From contig NC_053127.1 in the NCBI RefSeq assembly GCF_010015445.1, forward strand, positions 7,440,276 to 7,504,275: a stretch of DNA of 64,000 nucleotides. Reading direction: 5' to 3'. Both the position numbers and the translations under genes were made by a program. Shown one piece after another: positions 30,841 through 42,419 of the stretch. This DNA comes from Perca fluviatilis. Lineage: Eukaryota; Chordata; Actinopteri; Perciformes; Percidae. How positions within the stretch are numbered: position 1 is the stretch's first letter; each line of letters starts with the position of its first letter. The notes below the pieces were generated by a model. That model was not told the DNA's origin and ran no database searches. It was given only the letters and a program-made list of their open reading frames with translations.

Positions 30841-33699
30841 TCGTTCACCTTTGACCTTTTTTTTTTCTTCTTTAAAAAATAAATAAATCTTTTAATAAAT
30901 TTAATTTGAATGTAATCAAGCTTTTTTCATTACACGTGACACAATCATGGACTGTAAAATAAAATATGTATAATTATGTGAAAATTCATATTTACAGTCT
31001 ATGGACACAATACACACATAATTACAAATCTATAAAAGTCAATAGGACATAAAAAAATGTAACTATATTTATGGAACATACTAAGTCAGAAATTACTAAG
31101 TCAGAAATCAATTAAGTTTTTGTTTTTTAAATTGCAACTTGTAAGAAGTCACTGTGTGACACAATACACAAATTAATACAAATATACATGTAATCCATAT
31201 GGAAATATAAAAAAGAAAACACATGGAGCATATGTTAGACACTGTTTAGAAAATGTAGGCTATAAATCAAATGTTATATTAACATTGACAAAGTAAAAAT
31301 AATCACTGAAATTCACAATATCTGCAAAGCACAGTATAAATAAATAAAGAGTGTGATGGGTTCGACAACATTGTCATTGTTCAAGCTCACTTTTATAAAC
31401 AGTTCATTGAGTATTTCCGTATGACTTGCAAACAAATTATGACATTAGTATTGCGACATTTGTTTTGGACAAACCATAGATTAGATGCAGAACGCTGAAG
31501 CTGAAGGAATGAAAAACAACAACAAAAACAAACTAAATGCCAAAATACACAAAACTTTAAAAAGGCACAAGAAATCCTACAAATTCCTTTATGATTAGTT
31601 TGACTCTCCCTTCACATGACACCTGAGGAGGGTTGGAAACACCTGCAGCTGCTGCTTCTATCCTCTAGATGTCAGTCTGGGTCAAAAAATAAACTGCAGA
31701 CTCATGTTGGTCACCTCCGTTTTTATATTATTTATTAAAACAGCAGCATGCAGAATCAAATGAACACCAGGGGCCAACTCTATCAAACTGCTAAAGGTGC
31801 ACTTAAGTGAAAGATAAAAGTATAAATCCTTGACTTACTTCTGTTCACAAATTAAATAACAACATCTATGTATCAAACTGACTGAAAATGCTGTTAATTT
31901 AGGCCTCCGAAGCCTGTTTTGGTCCTTTTTGTTGTTGTTGTGTTGTCTGCACAATTGCTTAAATTGTCTTCATTGTCTACACTTTTTGGTTCTAAATGCC
32001 CTTTAATATATTTTCTTTGATGTATAGGCTTATAGGAGCCACATATTGTATGTTGTTTGTGATCTCATTTGTGTGTTGTGTTGTGCACTTGTATTGTGGG
32101 TGGTGGGCGTTTTCATGGCAGTTTGAGCGGAAGTGATATGTTTGTTTGCTTCTCCTGTGCACCTGGGTTCTTTTGGGCTTTGAGAGAGAGGGGGTGAGCC
32201 TGAGACCGAACATTGTCTTCTGACCGCTGCACTAACGCAATTATTTCAACTCACTAGGTCACTTTACATTTGGTAACTGCAGTGCTAATTGTATTTTACA
32301 TGTAGAAGAAGAAGAATACAATCATTGCATCTCTCAGTGTTTAGTCCCTCACTGCAGCAGTTTGTTGGACTGCTTACAGCCACAACAAGGCCTATCTCAC
32401 AGGCAGCAAACTGTTCTCCATACAGTTTTCTTTTGTTTCCATTTCAGCATTTTAGTTTCCATTTCAGCCAATGTCCTATTATTTCATCCTTTGTCTACTT
32501 ATCTATAGTAATATATCAGATTGTTATTCATTTTGATTTCATTGATCTGTGCAGGGAAATCCACTTTCTGTCAGATGACCCACAAAGAGCAGCAGCTCTG
32601 GAGTCAGTATTGATTTCTGATTTGTAACAGTGCATCAATTTTGTTTGATAGGCTACGTTCAGGGTCCCTGGGACACCAAAGCCTTTTCTGAGGAATTGGA
32701 TTTTATTCAAATATTGTGACGTACGCCATTGTGAAATACAAATGTAGCTGTTGGGGATATTTTTTTTAGATAATTAGCACTTCAAACATGGAAGTCACAT
32801 GGATTCAACCGTGTGTGATGTTTGCTGCCAACCTCATCCTGGAACCTCGTGGGATGATCAGAAATATATCAGAAATAATCTCACATTATTATAAGTGATA
32901 AATAAAAATGTAACATTTGTTTTCTGGACATATTAATCACATCCACGACAGGAATCATAGGTACAACGTTGTGGTAATTTCTGAAATATCTCTAAAAATC
33001 AAGTGGATGCTACAAGGACTGTAGTCCAGTTTTGAAGGAATACCTGATTTATCATTTTTGTCTTTAAAATGTAAAAACAAAAATTTAAAAAATACTGCAA
33101 CAAAAATGGCATGTACATTGAAAAGCAGGTTTTGGGCAATTACGAAGCTGTATCTAGCAATGGTAGCCCATTTTTAGCCAAGGTAGGTGCTAAAAAAATG
33201 TGCTTATTAATTAGCAATAACTGTCTTTCACAAAGTTATATGACTTATTTAACATTTATTATGTTATATGTTATCCCTATACTTTAAGTTGCACTATTGT
33301 AGGCTATGTCTTAGATTCTTATTTTAGTTTTTGTAGGCCTCCCTTGTGATTTTCTTTTGTACACATTTAGGCTAATTAACGTTAGCATTGTTGGAGGGAG
33401 CATGCATGAGGCGTGAGACCCAGGCTTTTCAGTCACAAAGGCTGCTTTTGTTGTGCATTGATAATTAAAACACTTTAATAATGAACAGATTATAATTAGT
33501 CTACTATCCAGCACTCTAACCTAAAAGATACAGATTTATGTTTTAGCTTCTGTAGCCTAATCCTCACTATAGCAGGACGCTTAAAAAACGAGGCAGGAAC
33601 AGAGCAGAGTGAGAGGTCTGTCTGTGATATCTGCGTCATGTTCTGTGTTTAAAATTTAGTTTTTTTATTAAACAGCAATTTAATAAAGAGTGTGTTTCT
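30841..33699. other. Intergenic between nop16 and grk6 (head to head)
   Basis: AT-rich sequence with no gene, RNA or complete mobile element that I can recognise. It is the longest stretch in the window without an obvious repeat. Confidence 0.45.
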
Positions 33700-33956
33700 T
33701 CCTCCTTTCTGACAGCAGCTACGGGGCGGAGAGACTGAGGAAGGAGGAGGAGAAAGAGGAGGAGAACGAGGAGAGGAGGGGTGCGGACTGTTACCGGACA
33801 GGACTGTGCGAAAGCAGAAACGGAGGGTTGAATTTGACCTCCTTGGCTGGGCGGTGGGAGGAGGTGGTGGACGGTTGTTTAGGGAGGACAAACTGAGATT
33901 GAAGCCGCCGGTTGGGACCAGGAGCTCCGTCTGCTGTAACCCCAGACATCATTAAC
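33700..33956 (+). promoter_or_regulatory. grk6: grk6 5' UTR / promoter-proximal region
   Basis: A GC-richer, GA-rich block (33720-33780) followed by CpG-containing sequence leads to the start codon. There is no ATG between 33700 and 33956, so the GRK start is the first ATG in this block. A possible acceptor (tttctgacag) at 33708-33717 might mean an upstream noncoding exon; this is not resolved. Confidence 0.4.
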
Positions 33957-34008
33957 ATGGAGCTGGAGAATATCGTGGCCAACACGGTGCTGCTGAAAGC
34001 ACGGGAAG
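33957..34008 (+). CDS. grk6: grk6 exon 1: GPCR kinase N terminus
   Basis: ATG in good context (A at -3, G at +4) encodes MELENIVANTVLLKARE plus the first base of a glycine codon, then GTAAGG. MELENIVANTVLLKAREG is the invariant start of the GRK4/5/6 subfamily. It forms the helix that docks on activated receptors. G-protein-coupled receptor kinases phosphorylate agonist-occupied receptors to recruit arrestin. The exon alone cannot separate GRK4, GRK5 and GRK6; exon 2 does. RGS-homology and kinase domains are off the right edge. Confidence 0.93.
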
Positions 34009-35887
34009 GTAAGGATGGAGATGGCGGTTTGACAGCTCATCTCCCCCGGCACCTTACCGACAAGGCAGCAGTCCACCGGCAGGAGGGATGCCCCCCGGAC
34101 ATTAGTGATATAAACTGTTACTGCGCTTCATCTTAGCCGGTGATTAAACCTTTTGTTGATGCGGTTAAATACGAACAGGATATTAATACGCGCCGTTCTC
34201 TCGAGTGGATAGAACGACCCACCGAACTCCATTTTCAACTTCAGAAATTTAAAGTTTTCTGGCTTAATAGTGAACATAGATACGTGCTTTGACATATCTA
34301 ACGACTTGGCTAACTCTTTAGCAAACAGTGGCCAATTCGGCGTGGACAGTGTTTTAGTAAATGGCTTTATTGCGATACAATCTCTGCCTTCCTTGTTGTC
34401 AGTGTTTGCAATAAACTGTCAATAACAACTGTTGTAACACGCTATCCACATTCACAGTGACGTTAAGGCTCGGTAAAAACAAAAGGCAGCGGGGATGCCA
34501 TGTTAGCCAGATATAGTTTAATATTGATTAAAATAAAGCTCTGTTCATGAGTGTATGCCGAATTAAAGAGTGGGTGCTAGAGACTTGTAAAACGTAGACA
34601 GTATTGTGTACTGTGCACGGACACAGTTGTAATTAAAGGGCGCGTAAAATTGCCTGATTTAAATGACTTTGGCCTGGCTCCGATTATCCTACATGAAACG
34701 CGAAGTATGAGGTCCGGAAGGGGCTGCAACTGTGAAATGTGACTGCGGCGACACATCGGGTTTCCCTTGCTGATGTTTCAGCATCGTCCTGTCGTTTGCG
34801 AAACAGGATGTTGAGCCAAAGCACTTGCACATAATTGCAATTATATTATTATATTAGGGTTTAAGCCCTTCTGTCAAAACGGCCTTTATTTGCTATGCAG
34901 TCTATGAACTTATGATTGATAGCTGTAGGCCCCTAAGATCCTGTTATGTCACTCCAGGTTTATAGGTCAGCTAAATGTCTAAAATGTAGCTACCAGCGCA
35001 AATGTTACATCTTTCAAACACCGATAAAATCTGTGCTATATGGCTCTTGTGCATGATAACACTCTTTATTACAGTATACATTTTAAACAGGCATCTTATT
35101 GTGAACAATGGAAGCATCATCAGAGCCCTTTGTTATTGTTATTCTAAACAGGAGACAAAGGTTGTGGTGACTTGTTGCCAACATAATCCTTATGCCGTCT
35201 GCATAAGGACATGAGAAGATGAGTGTCATGATCTCTCACTGCGAGCTTATCTGCTCGATTATTGTGCTCGTACGGCCATGAATCAAGCCTCTGTGTTGGC
35301 ACCCATCTGCCCAGCTTAAGTGCCCATAAGCAAGGCACCATATCTCCCAGCACCAGACAGGCCTTGACCTCTGACTTCTCTGGGGCCAAGACAAGATGTT
35401 CTTTTACCATTGGGGAACAAAAAGTGTTATATGATCATCATTATTGCCTTAGCCAACTGGACAGACAAACTGGACCTTGTTTGATTCAGGTGTAAAAGAG
35501 ACACATTTGCTAGTATGCAAAAATAACCCTTCAAGGCAATGCAGAGATATATGCAGCCAGATGAAGCCAGCTAATAATCTTGTAAATTAACTGGTCATCA
35601 TGCGCAAGCACATCCAACATAAATCTTCAGAAGATGAAGCCATTCTATTCAATTTAAAAGACAGTACTATACTGTATTATATACGTTTCAGCTTATTAAA
35701 GGGGCACTCCAAAGATTTTACAGCTTTCAAAAAGATACAAAAATAACTCTGCTTACTGGATACCATCAGGTTTATGTTGGTTGAGGCTTGAGATTTACAA
35801 TATTAACTAAAAGCCTGCTACAAACTGAAGGGGAGGGTTTTGAAAGAAGTGGGCATCATTACGTTGCATTGTTGAAATTGTAGGATC

Positions 35888-36561
35888 CAGTGGTGGAAGT
35901 AGTGTTGAGATCTTTAGTAAAAGTAGCAATACTACAGTTTAAACATATTATGTTACAAGTCCTGCATTCAAAGTCGTTCTTAAAGGGATGCTTTGCCGAT
36001 TTGAATCCCGCTCGGTGTCATCTTTGTGTGGCCAGTGCATGGAGCTGGGAGCAGCCGAGGTCTGTCGAGATCTCAGCGGACCTCGTGATGCGTTCAGCGT
36101 CATCCAGCGGATCTCGGCAGACCTCCACTGCTCTGCTCCGTGTGCTGCGGCCGCGGAGGAAAGCCACACCCGTTCATCTGCACACACTGCCCACACAAAG
36201 ATGACACAGAGCTGAATTCAAATCAGCAAAATATCTCTTTAAGTATAAAAGCACAAAAGTATATGCATTAAATATACTTAAAGTACCAGCAGTTAAAGTA
36301 CTCTTAATTAGTGATGCATTAATCGGTACATCACTTTAATGCTGGTAAAGGTGGTGCTAATTTTATTTTTTAACTTTATATACTGGGCATCTTAACCTAT
36401 AATAATATAGTACCATGTATTAGTTAATTTACATCTTGTTTCATGAATCTAAATCTGCAAAGTAACTAGTAAAGCAGGAATAGAAATAAAAAGTAGCATA
36501 ACATGGAAATACTCAATAAATTACAAGTATCTCTAAATTATACTTAAGTATTCCACCACTG
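35888..36561. mobile_element. Outer hAT MITE, 'ggtggaag' family, interrupted
   Basis: Ends CAGTGGTGGAAGTAG and (reverse complement) CAGTGGTGGAATAC. Flanks gtaggatc (35880-35887) and gcaggatc (36562-36569) match at 7 of 8. It is split by a TTAA-flanked element at 35984-36238. Confidence 0.9.
35984..36238. mobile_element. TTAA-site MITE nested in a hAT MITE
   Basis: Ends AGGGATGCTTTGCCGATTTG and (reverse complement of the right end) AGAGATATTTTGCTGATTTG. TTAA sits on both sides (35980-35983 and 36239-36242), as for piggyBac- or Kolobok-type transposition. The GC-rich core is unlike the AT-rich host element. Confidence 0.85.
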
Positions 36562-38479
36562 GCAGGATCTAGTGGAGCTTGACCCATAGTTGAGACTGAA
36601 ACAGTGAGTTTTTTTTTAATGGATAACCATGTTTTGGAATAAAGTCTAAACAGTCTAATAACATCACTAATGCTAACATCAACATGTTGTTCTTGAACCC
36701 TGAATTTGACTTTATATAACAAATTAATTCAAATTGGAGTAGCTCTTTAATAGATATTTATTTATCTTTTAATGTTTTCAGGACGACCCTTTAAAAAAGC
36801 CTTCTGTTAGAAAATACATTAGAATTGAAAACCCCCAAATATTGAAGGTCCAATTCATATTATTGTTCTCTTACTCTTTGATTAGATAGTCTCTCTCTTT
36901 TGTTTTATCTAGGCAAAGTTCTTGTACCTTTGCTTTTGTTTACATCTAACATTCTGTTAATATCTCAACTCCTGTTTGACCATTCTTTTTTCATCTGTCT
37001 CTTGTCAGTCGCTTAACTATACGAGAGTGCAATACTAAATCGCTGAAGTACTCCTTTAACTACAATTTGCCTATAGTTTGCATTAGCAATGTCTATTTTT
37101 CAAAGCCAGTTTATTTCAGTTTGCCTTCAAAATCGAATACAGTGGCCTCAAAGTAGCTTGACAGCCATCTGCTTTTCTGTACTGTACTACAACTTAATAT
37201 AGGCTACTTCAGCCCAAGACAAAGACCTTTCTGTCTCTTCTTTCATGGAATTCTCTCTCTGAGTAACTTCAATGACCAAAAATCATGTCGTGTGACACCA
37301 GTGTTGCACACAAAGGGATCAAAGAGGCAACAGGTTTCATTTTGAAGAATCCATCTTTCTCTGGGAGTGCTCACTCACTTACTCACTTACAGAATCTTAA
37401 CTGCTTGTCCTATCTTAACTCAAGTTGCAGAAGCAATTCCTAAACTCATGTCTTTTTACTGTGCTATATCAGACCTCCTATCTTCTCTTAACTTAAGAAA
37501 TCCTAACTATAACAATAAATTTGATTCTTCAATCCAAACTCGTCCTGTCATGCCTGTATCTTTGATTAGCATGTACCGGTAAGCTACTGGAGATGGATAA
37601 GTTATAATATCAACGGCTCTCACTTGTCACTGGCTAGGTTGCTTGCTAAACCTAACCCTAAGCTGGACGTTAATCAATTTTCAAATTAATTGTCTTGGCA
37701 GTTGATTCCCAGTTAATTGCCTGGGACATTTAAAGCGTCATCATATGGTTTGAGTAGCCTTTCAATCATTATATTTGGGTGTTCATGCTGTCCCACATCT
37801 TCATTGTCATTACCATACAGACCTACAACGCATTCTCAGGAAAGGGCTCGGATGATATCGTCAAAAAACTTATGCACAATAATTCTTATGATATCCTACG
37901 AAATTATGTCACATGACAGTAAATTCCTATCCTAAGATAAGATATTTTCCTAAAGGTAGTTAGCAAACGTGTTTTTGTAATACCAAAAATCCTTAATGTC
38001 ATCCGGAACTGAGGTTGATGAGTTTAAGTAAGACAAGTTTCTGTAATGATGCCCCAGGAGTCGATTTTCAGTCTTGAGTTTTTGTGTCACTTCCAGTGTA
38101 CAGAGACATGTTCATACCCAACAGAGTATCTTGTCTTTGTTCCCTCCACTTTTATGGTTTCAGTTCAGCTAGCTAACTGTCCTAGCCCTTTGATTGGTGG
38201 AGGCTGTACCTGCACCCTGAAAGGTAGACCTGCAGACACTACTCATGGCTAAAAAAACACAATTTTTGGGTTAAAAAAAAGAAATATGTGATCTATATTT
38301 TTCATTTACAGTTAATATTCTCTTCAAAAAGATGATTAAGAAAGGACAACGCTTACTAAAGATTCAAATATAAAACGGTGTTTCCCCTGGCTTTGTGGAA
38401 GTCTTATTTGGCGGGGGGTTTAGGCATCCTTCCTCAGGAAAAAGTTAAGTTTTCCATAAAATAAATGCAATTTCCCCCA

Positions 38480-38670
38480 TACATTTTGAGTCTCTTCGTG
38501 GGACCTTGTCTCTTTGTGGGATTTGGCATCTTTTTGTAGTCCTGTGTGTCTCTTTTTGGTCATTTTTGTTTTCTTTGGAGGTTGTGTTGGGTCTCTGTGG
38601 TCATTTGGCGTCTCTTGGTCGTCGCTTTGCGTCTCATTGTGGTAGTTTTGCGTCTCTTTTTCACATCATC
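38480..38670. repeat. Degenerate 'gtctctttgtgg' short tandem repeat
   Basis: Loose repeats of about 20-21 bp (gtctctttttggtcattttt and similar) occur in a T/G-rich stretch. Copies have drifted too far to count. Confidence 0.5.
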
Positions 38671-39483
38671 TTGGACCATAATTACCACCATATGTGTGTC
38701 TAAAATGTTGGAAAAGCCAGAGCTGATAATAAATAAATAACACTCAAAAAGCTTAAAGACAAAACTTGCTAAAGAAGTCCATCTATATGTCATCAGATCT
38801 GAGAAAAGTCTTTTAGTGACATTAATTTGGCTAAGGTGCTGCCCAACATGCCTCGGGTGCCGCACCTAAACCTTATAATGGCAGGGAAATCTCTGTAATA
38901 TTCATCCCAGGTGTTATGTGTATTGTGTATACCGCAATTTACAGAACATTTCTATGTATTTTCTTAGGCCATTTATTTGGGGGCACTTCATATGACCAAC
39001 ACATCTGAAACCAGCCAAACTGACACTGATTTGATCTGTTTGTTTGTAGAAAAATAGCAGCTGTAGGTTCATACAGTAAGTGGTACATTTAAAGGAATGC
39101 GACAGACGTCATGACAGCGAGGAAAAAAAGTACCACTTAGTAACGCCCTATAGATACCAACCAGTAAATCTATTAGTTTGTAATTTTCTCTTGACGTATT
39201 TCTTTTGATCGGTTTGTTGCCTCACGACTAATTCTGTTTGTGTGAGCAAATGCATAGCTGCTGACTTGGTTGGGATTGACGCAGTTTGCAGTGTTTCTCA
39301 CGGATGACTGTCCTCGACATATATTCATAAAATGTTCAATGAAAGTTTTCAAGACTCTTTTGAGAGCTCGAGACAAGCAGCGTTGTAAACTTTGTGATTA
39401 ATAGACAAGGGAGTAATCCAGCAAGATAATCCATGGCGCTTCTTCTGTTTGTTTGTTTTTTACAGATTTGATCAGATTTTTAG

Positions 39484-41532
39484 TAGAGCTGCATGATACA
39501 GTATATTGACTCAATATCGTTATAGCTATATCACGTTGCGCACTATTATATCTAAAGTGTCGTGGTAAGTATGCAATATTTGGTTTATTTTGTGGAGCGA
39601 TGCGTCCCGTCCGTTGGCTGTGTGGCTTAGTTGTTCAGTAGTTTAGAGCCCGCTTGAAACACTATACTGTAATGATCCAGTTTCATTGGCCAGTTACCGT
39701 GCCACTTGCACATGTTAGTGCACGTCAGCGCACGGGTCCACTACGTGACAAACCCTATGGAGCGTACCACTGTGTGTGCATATTTCGACAGAGTGACAAT
39801 GTAGTGAAGAAATAGATAGAGACAACAAAACGAATCAGAGAAGAGAAAGAAAAGTTGTGTCCTGTTCTCTTTATTGATTTATTTTATACTGTCCAACCAG
39901 TAGAACATGTCCTGTTCTCTTTATATATTTTATACTGTCCAACCAGTAGAACATGTCCTGTTCTCTTTATTGATTTATTTTATACTGTCCAACCAGTAGA
40001 ACATGTCCTGTTCTCTTTATATATTTTACACTGTCCAACCAGTAAAACATGTCCTGTTCTCTTTATATATTTTATACTGTCCAACCAGTAAAACATGTCC
40101 TGTTCTCTTTATATATTTTATACTGTCCAACCAGTAGAACATGTCCTGTTCTCTTTATATATTTTATACTGTCCAACCAGTAGAACATGTCCTGTTCTCT
40201 TTATATATTTTATACTGTCCAACCAGTAAAACATGTCCTGTTCTCTTTATATATTTTATACTGTCCAACCAGTAGAACATGTCCTGTTCTCTTTATATAT
40301 TTTATACTGTCCAACCAGTAGAACATGTCCGGTTCTCTTTATATATTTTATACTGTCCAACCAGTAAAACATGTCCTGTTCTCTTTATATATTTTATACT
40401 GTCCAACCAGTAGAACATGTCCTGTTCTCTTTATATATTTTATACTGTCCAACCAGTAGAACATGTCCTGTTCTCTTTATATATTTTATACTGTCCAACC
40501 AGTAAAACATGTCCTGTTCTCTTTTATATATTTTATACTGTCCAACCAGTAAAACATGTCCTGTTCTCTTTATATATTTTAGTCAAAAAACTTTCAACAT
40601 AATTGCTGTAAAACATGTCCTGTTCTCTTTATATATTTTATACTGTCCAACCAGTAGAACATGTCCTGTTCTCTTTATATATTTTATACTGTCCAACCAG
40701 TAAAACATGTCCTGTTCTCTTTATATATTTTATACTGTCCAACCAGTAGAACATGTCCTGTTCTCTTTATATATTTTATACTGTCCAACCAGTAAAACAT
40801 GTCCTGTTCTCTTTATATATTTTATACTGTCCAACCAGTAGAACATGTCCTGTTCTCTTTATATATTTTATACTGTCCAACCAGTAGAACATGTCCTGTT
40901 CTCTTTATATATTTTATACTGTCCAACCAGTAGAACATGTCCTGTTCTCTTTATATATTTTATACTGTCCAACCAGTAAAACATGTCCTGTTCTCTTATA
41001 TATTTTTATACTGTCCAACCAGTAAAACATGTCCTGTTCTCTTTATATATTTTACACTGTCCAACCAGTAAAACATGTCCTGTTCTCTTTATATATTTTA
41101 TACTGTCCAACCAGTAGAACATGTCCTGTTCTCTTTATATATTTTATACTGTCCAACCAGTAGAACATGTCCTGTTCTCTTTATATATTTTATACTGTCC
41201 AACCAGTAGAACATGTCCTGTTCTCTTTATATATTTTATACTGTCCAACCAGTAGAACATGTCCTGTTCTCTTTATATATTTTATACTGTCCAACCAGTA
41301 GAACATGTCCTGTTCTGTAGACATGGTCCTTATTGATTTATTCATGTTGGACCAGTCCAATATGACAAATGTCAGTTGAAATAAAACTTGTTTAATTTGT
41401 TATGAATCTAATTATTTTCCCCATAACTTTCATAATTTTACATATGTTTAAAAATATCGAAATTAATATTGATATCGCAATATTCATAATCAATGTCGCA
41501 ATATAACATTTTGTCAATATCGTGCAACCCTA
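39484..41532. mobile_element. 2-kb hAT-type element carrying a 46-bp minisatellite
   Basis: It begins TAGAGCTGCATGATACAG and ends tatcgtgcaaccctaa-type sequence (right end reverse complement TAGGGTTGCACGATATTG). Flanks atttttag (39476-39483) and attttaag (41533-41540) match at 7 of 8. About 70% of the element is the 46-bp array at 39856-41316. No transposase is present. Confidence 0.82.
39856..41316. repeat. 46-bp minisatellite, about 31 copies
   Basis: The unit is ccaaccagtagaacatgtcc followed by tgttctctttatatatttta and tactgt. Copies are nearly identical, varying mainly at gtagaac/gtaaaac. A few carry a ttgatttatt insertion, and one junction near 40580-40613 is broken. Each unit contains gaacatgtcc or aaacatgtcc. 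Confidence 0.95.
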
Positions 41533-41901
41533 ATTTTAAGTAAACTGAAGTCCCACACCATCTTATTGATAGGGCTGGGTATCGTTTGAAGTTTTTGGAC
41601 ACTAACGCTGATACAACATCTGACTCAGTAAGTGTGAGCATGCATTGAATTACATGAAACTCTCCTATAAATTAACATTTATTATTTATTTATTACACTG
41701 TAAGAGGAATAAGGTGTTATTTCATCTTCCAAAAGTTACTGGGTCTCACTTTGAATGTTGTTGAAAGACATACAACTATACAACAATCCGGCCTGAACAA
41801 AATGCTGATTTAAAATGAGAGAACTATGATTTCGAACAGGAACTATCCGATCCAGTAAACAAGATTTTGATCCTCGACACATTTCTTTAAAAACAATTGT
41901 T

Positions 41902-42091
41902 GGGTGCCCGGGTAGCTCACCTGGTAGAGCGCGTGCCCATATATAGAGGTTTACTCCTCGACACAGCGGCTGCGCGTTGGACTCCGACCTGCTGCATGTC
42001 ATTCCCCCGTCTCTCTCCCCTTTCATGTCTTCGGCTGTTCTATAAAAATAAAAGGCCTAAAATGCCCCAAAAAATTATCTTTAAAAAAAAG
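41902..42091 (+). mobile_element. tRNA-derived SINE
   Basis: The head gggtgcccgggtagctcacc then tggtagagcg is a degenerate tRNA 5' half with an A box (tagctcacctgg). A tRNA-unrelated body (tgcatgtcattcccccgtct) and an A-rich tail (aaataaaaggcc) follow. Flanks aaaaacaattg and aaaagcaattg form an 11-bp duplication with one mismatch. It is not a functional tRNA: the anticodon and T arms do not pair. Confidence 0.85.
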
Positions 42092-42419
42092 CAATTGATG
42101 TTCGTTACCTAGATTTATATAACTTTGAAACTAATTGTTAAAAAAACAAAACAGTCTATAGATCCATTTAATAGTGGAAATCATAAGCTGTCCCTGACTG
42201 TGTTTTACTCTTTAACATTCAACAGTCAGCTGATGTGTCTTATTATGCTTCAGGAAAGAGAAATGGTATTCATAGAACATTTTATTTTCTGCTCAATAAA
42301 GACTTCAAAGTGGAGACAGAGTAGGGGTCATGTGATTGGGTCTCTGACACTGGGTTTATACAGCGGACGGGACATTTAGGCTACATGGTGCTGGCTTTAG
42401 ACCACTCAGCCCCCAGGAC

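Noticed and set aside
30841..33699. Search for HIGD2A and CLTB, the neighbours of NOP16 in mammals
   Set aside because: No segment encoding either protein was recognised between nop16 and grk6.
35890..36215. Three overlapping frames of 75-104 residues
   Set aside because: They arise from the GC-rich MITE nested at 35984-36238.
41902..41975. Possible tRNA gene
   Set aside because: An A-box-like head is present but the anticodon and T arms do not fold. The body and tail are those of a SINE with target duplications.
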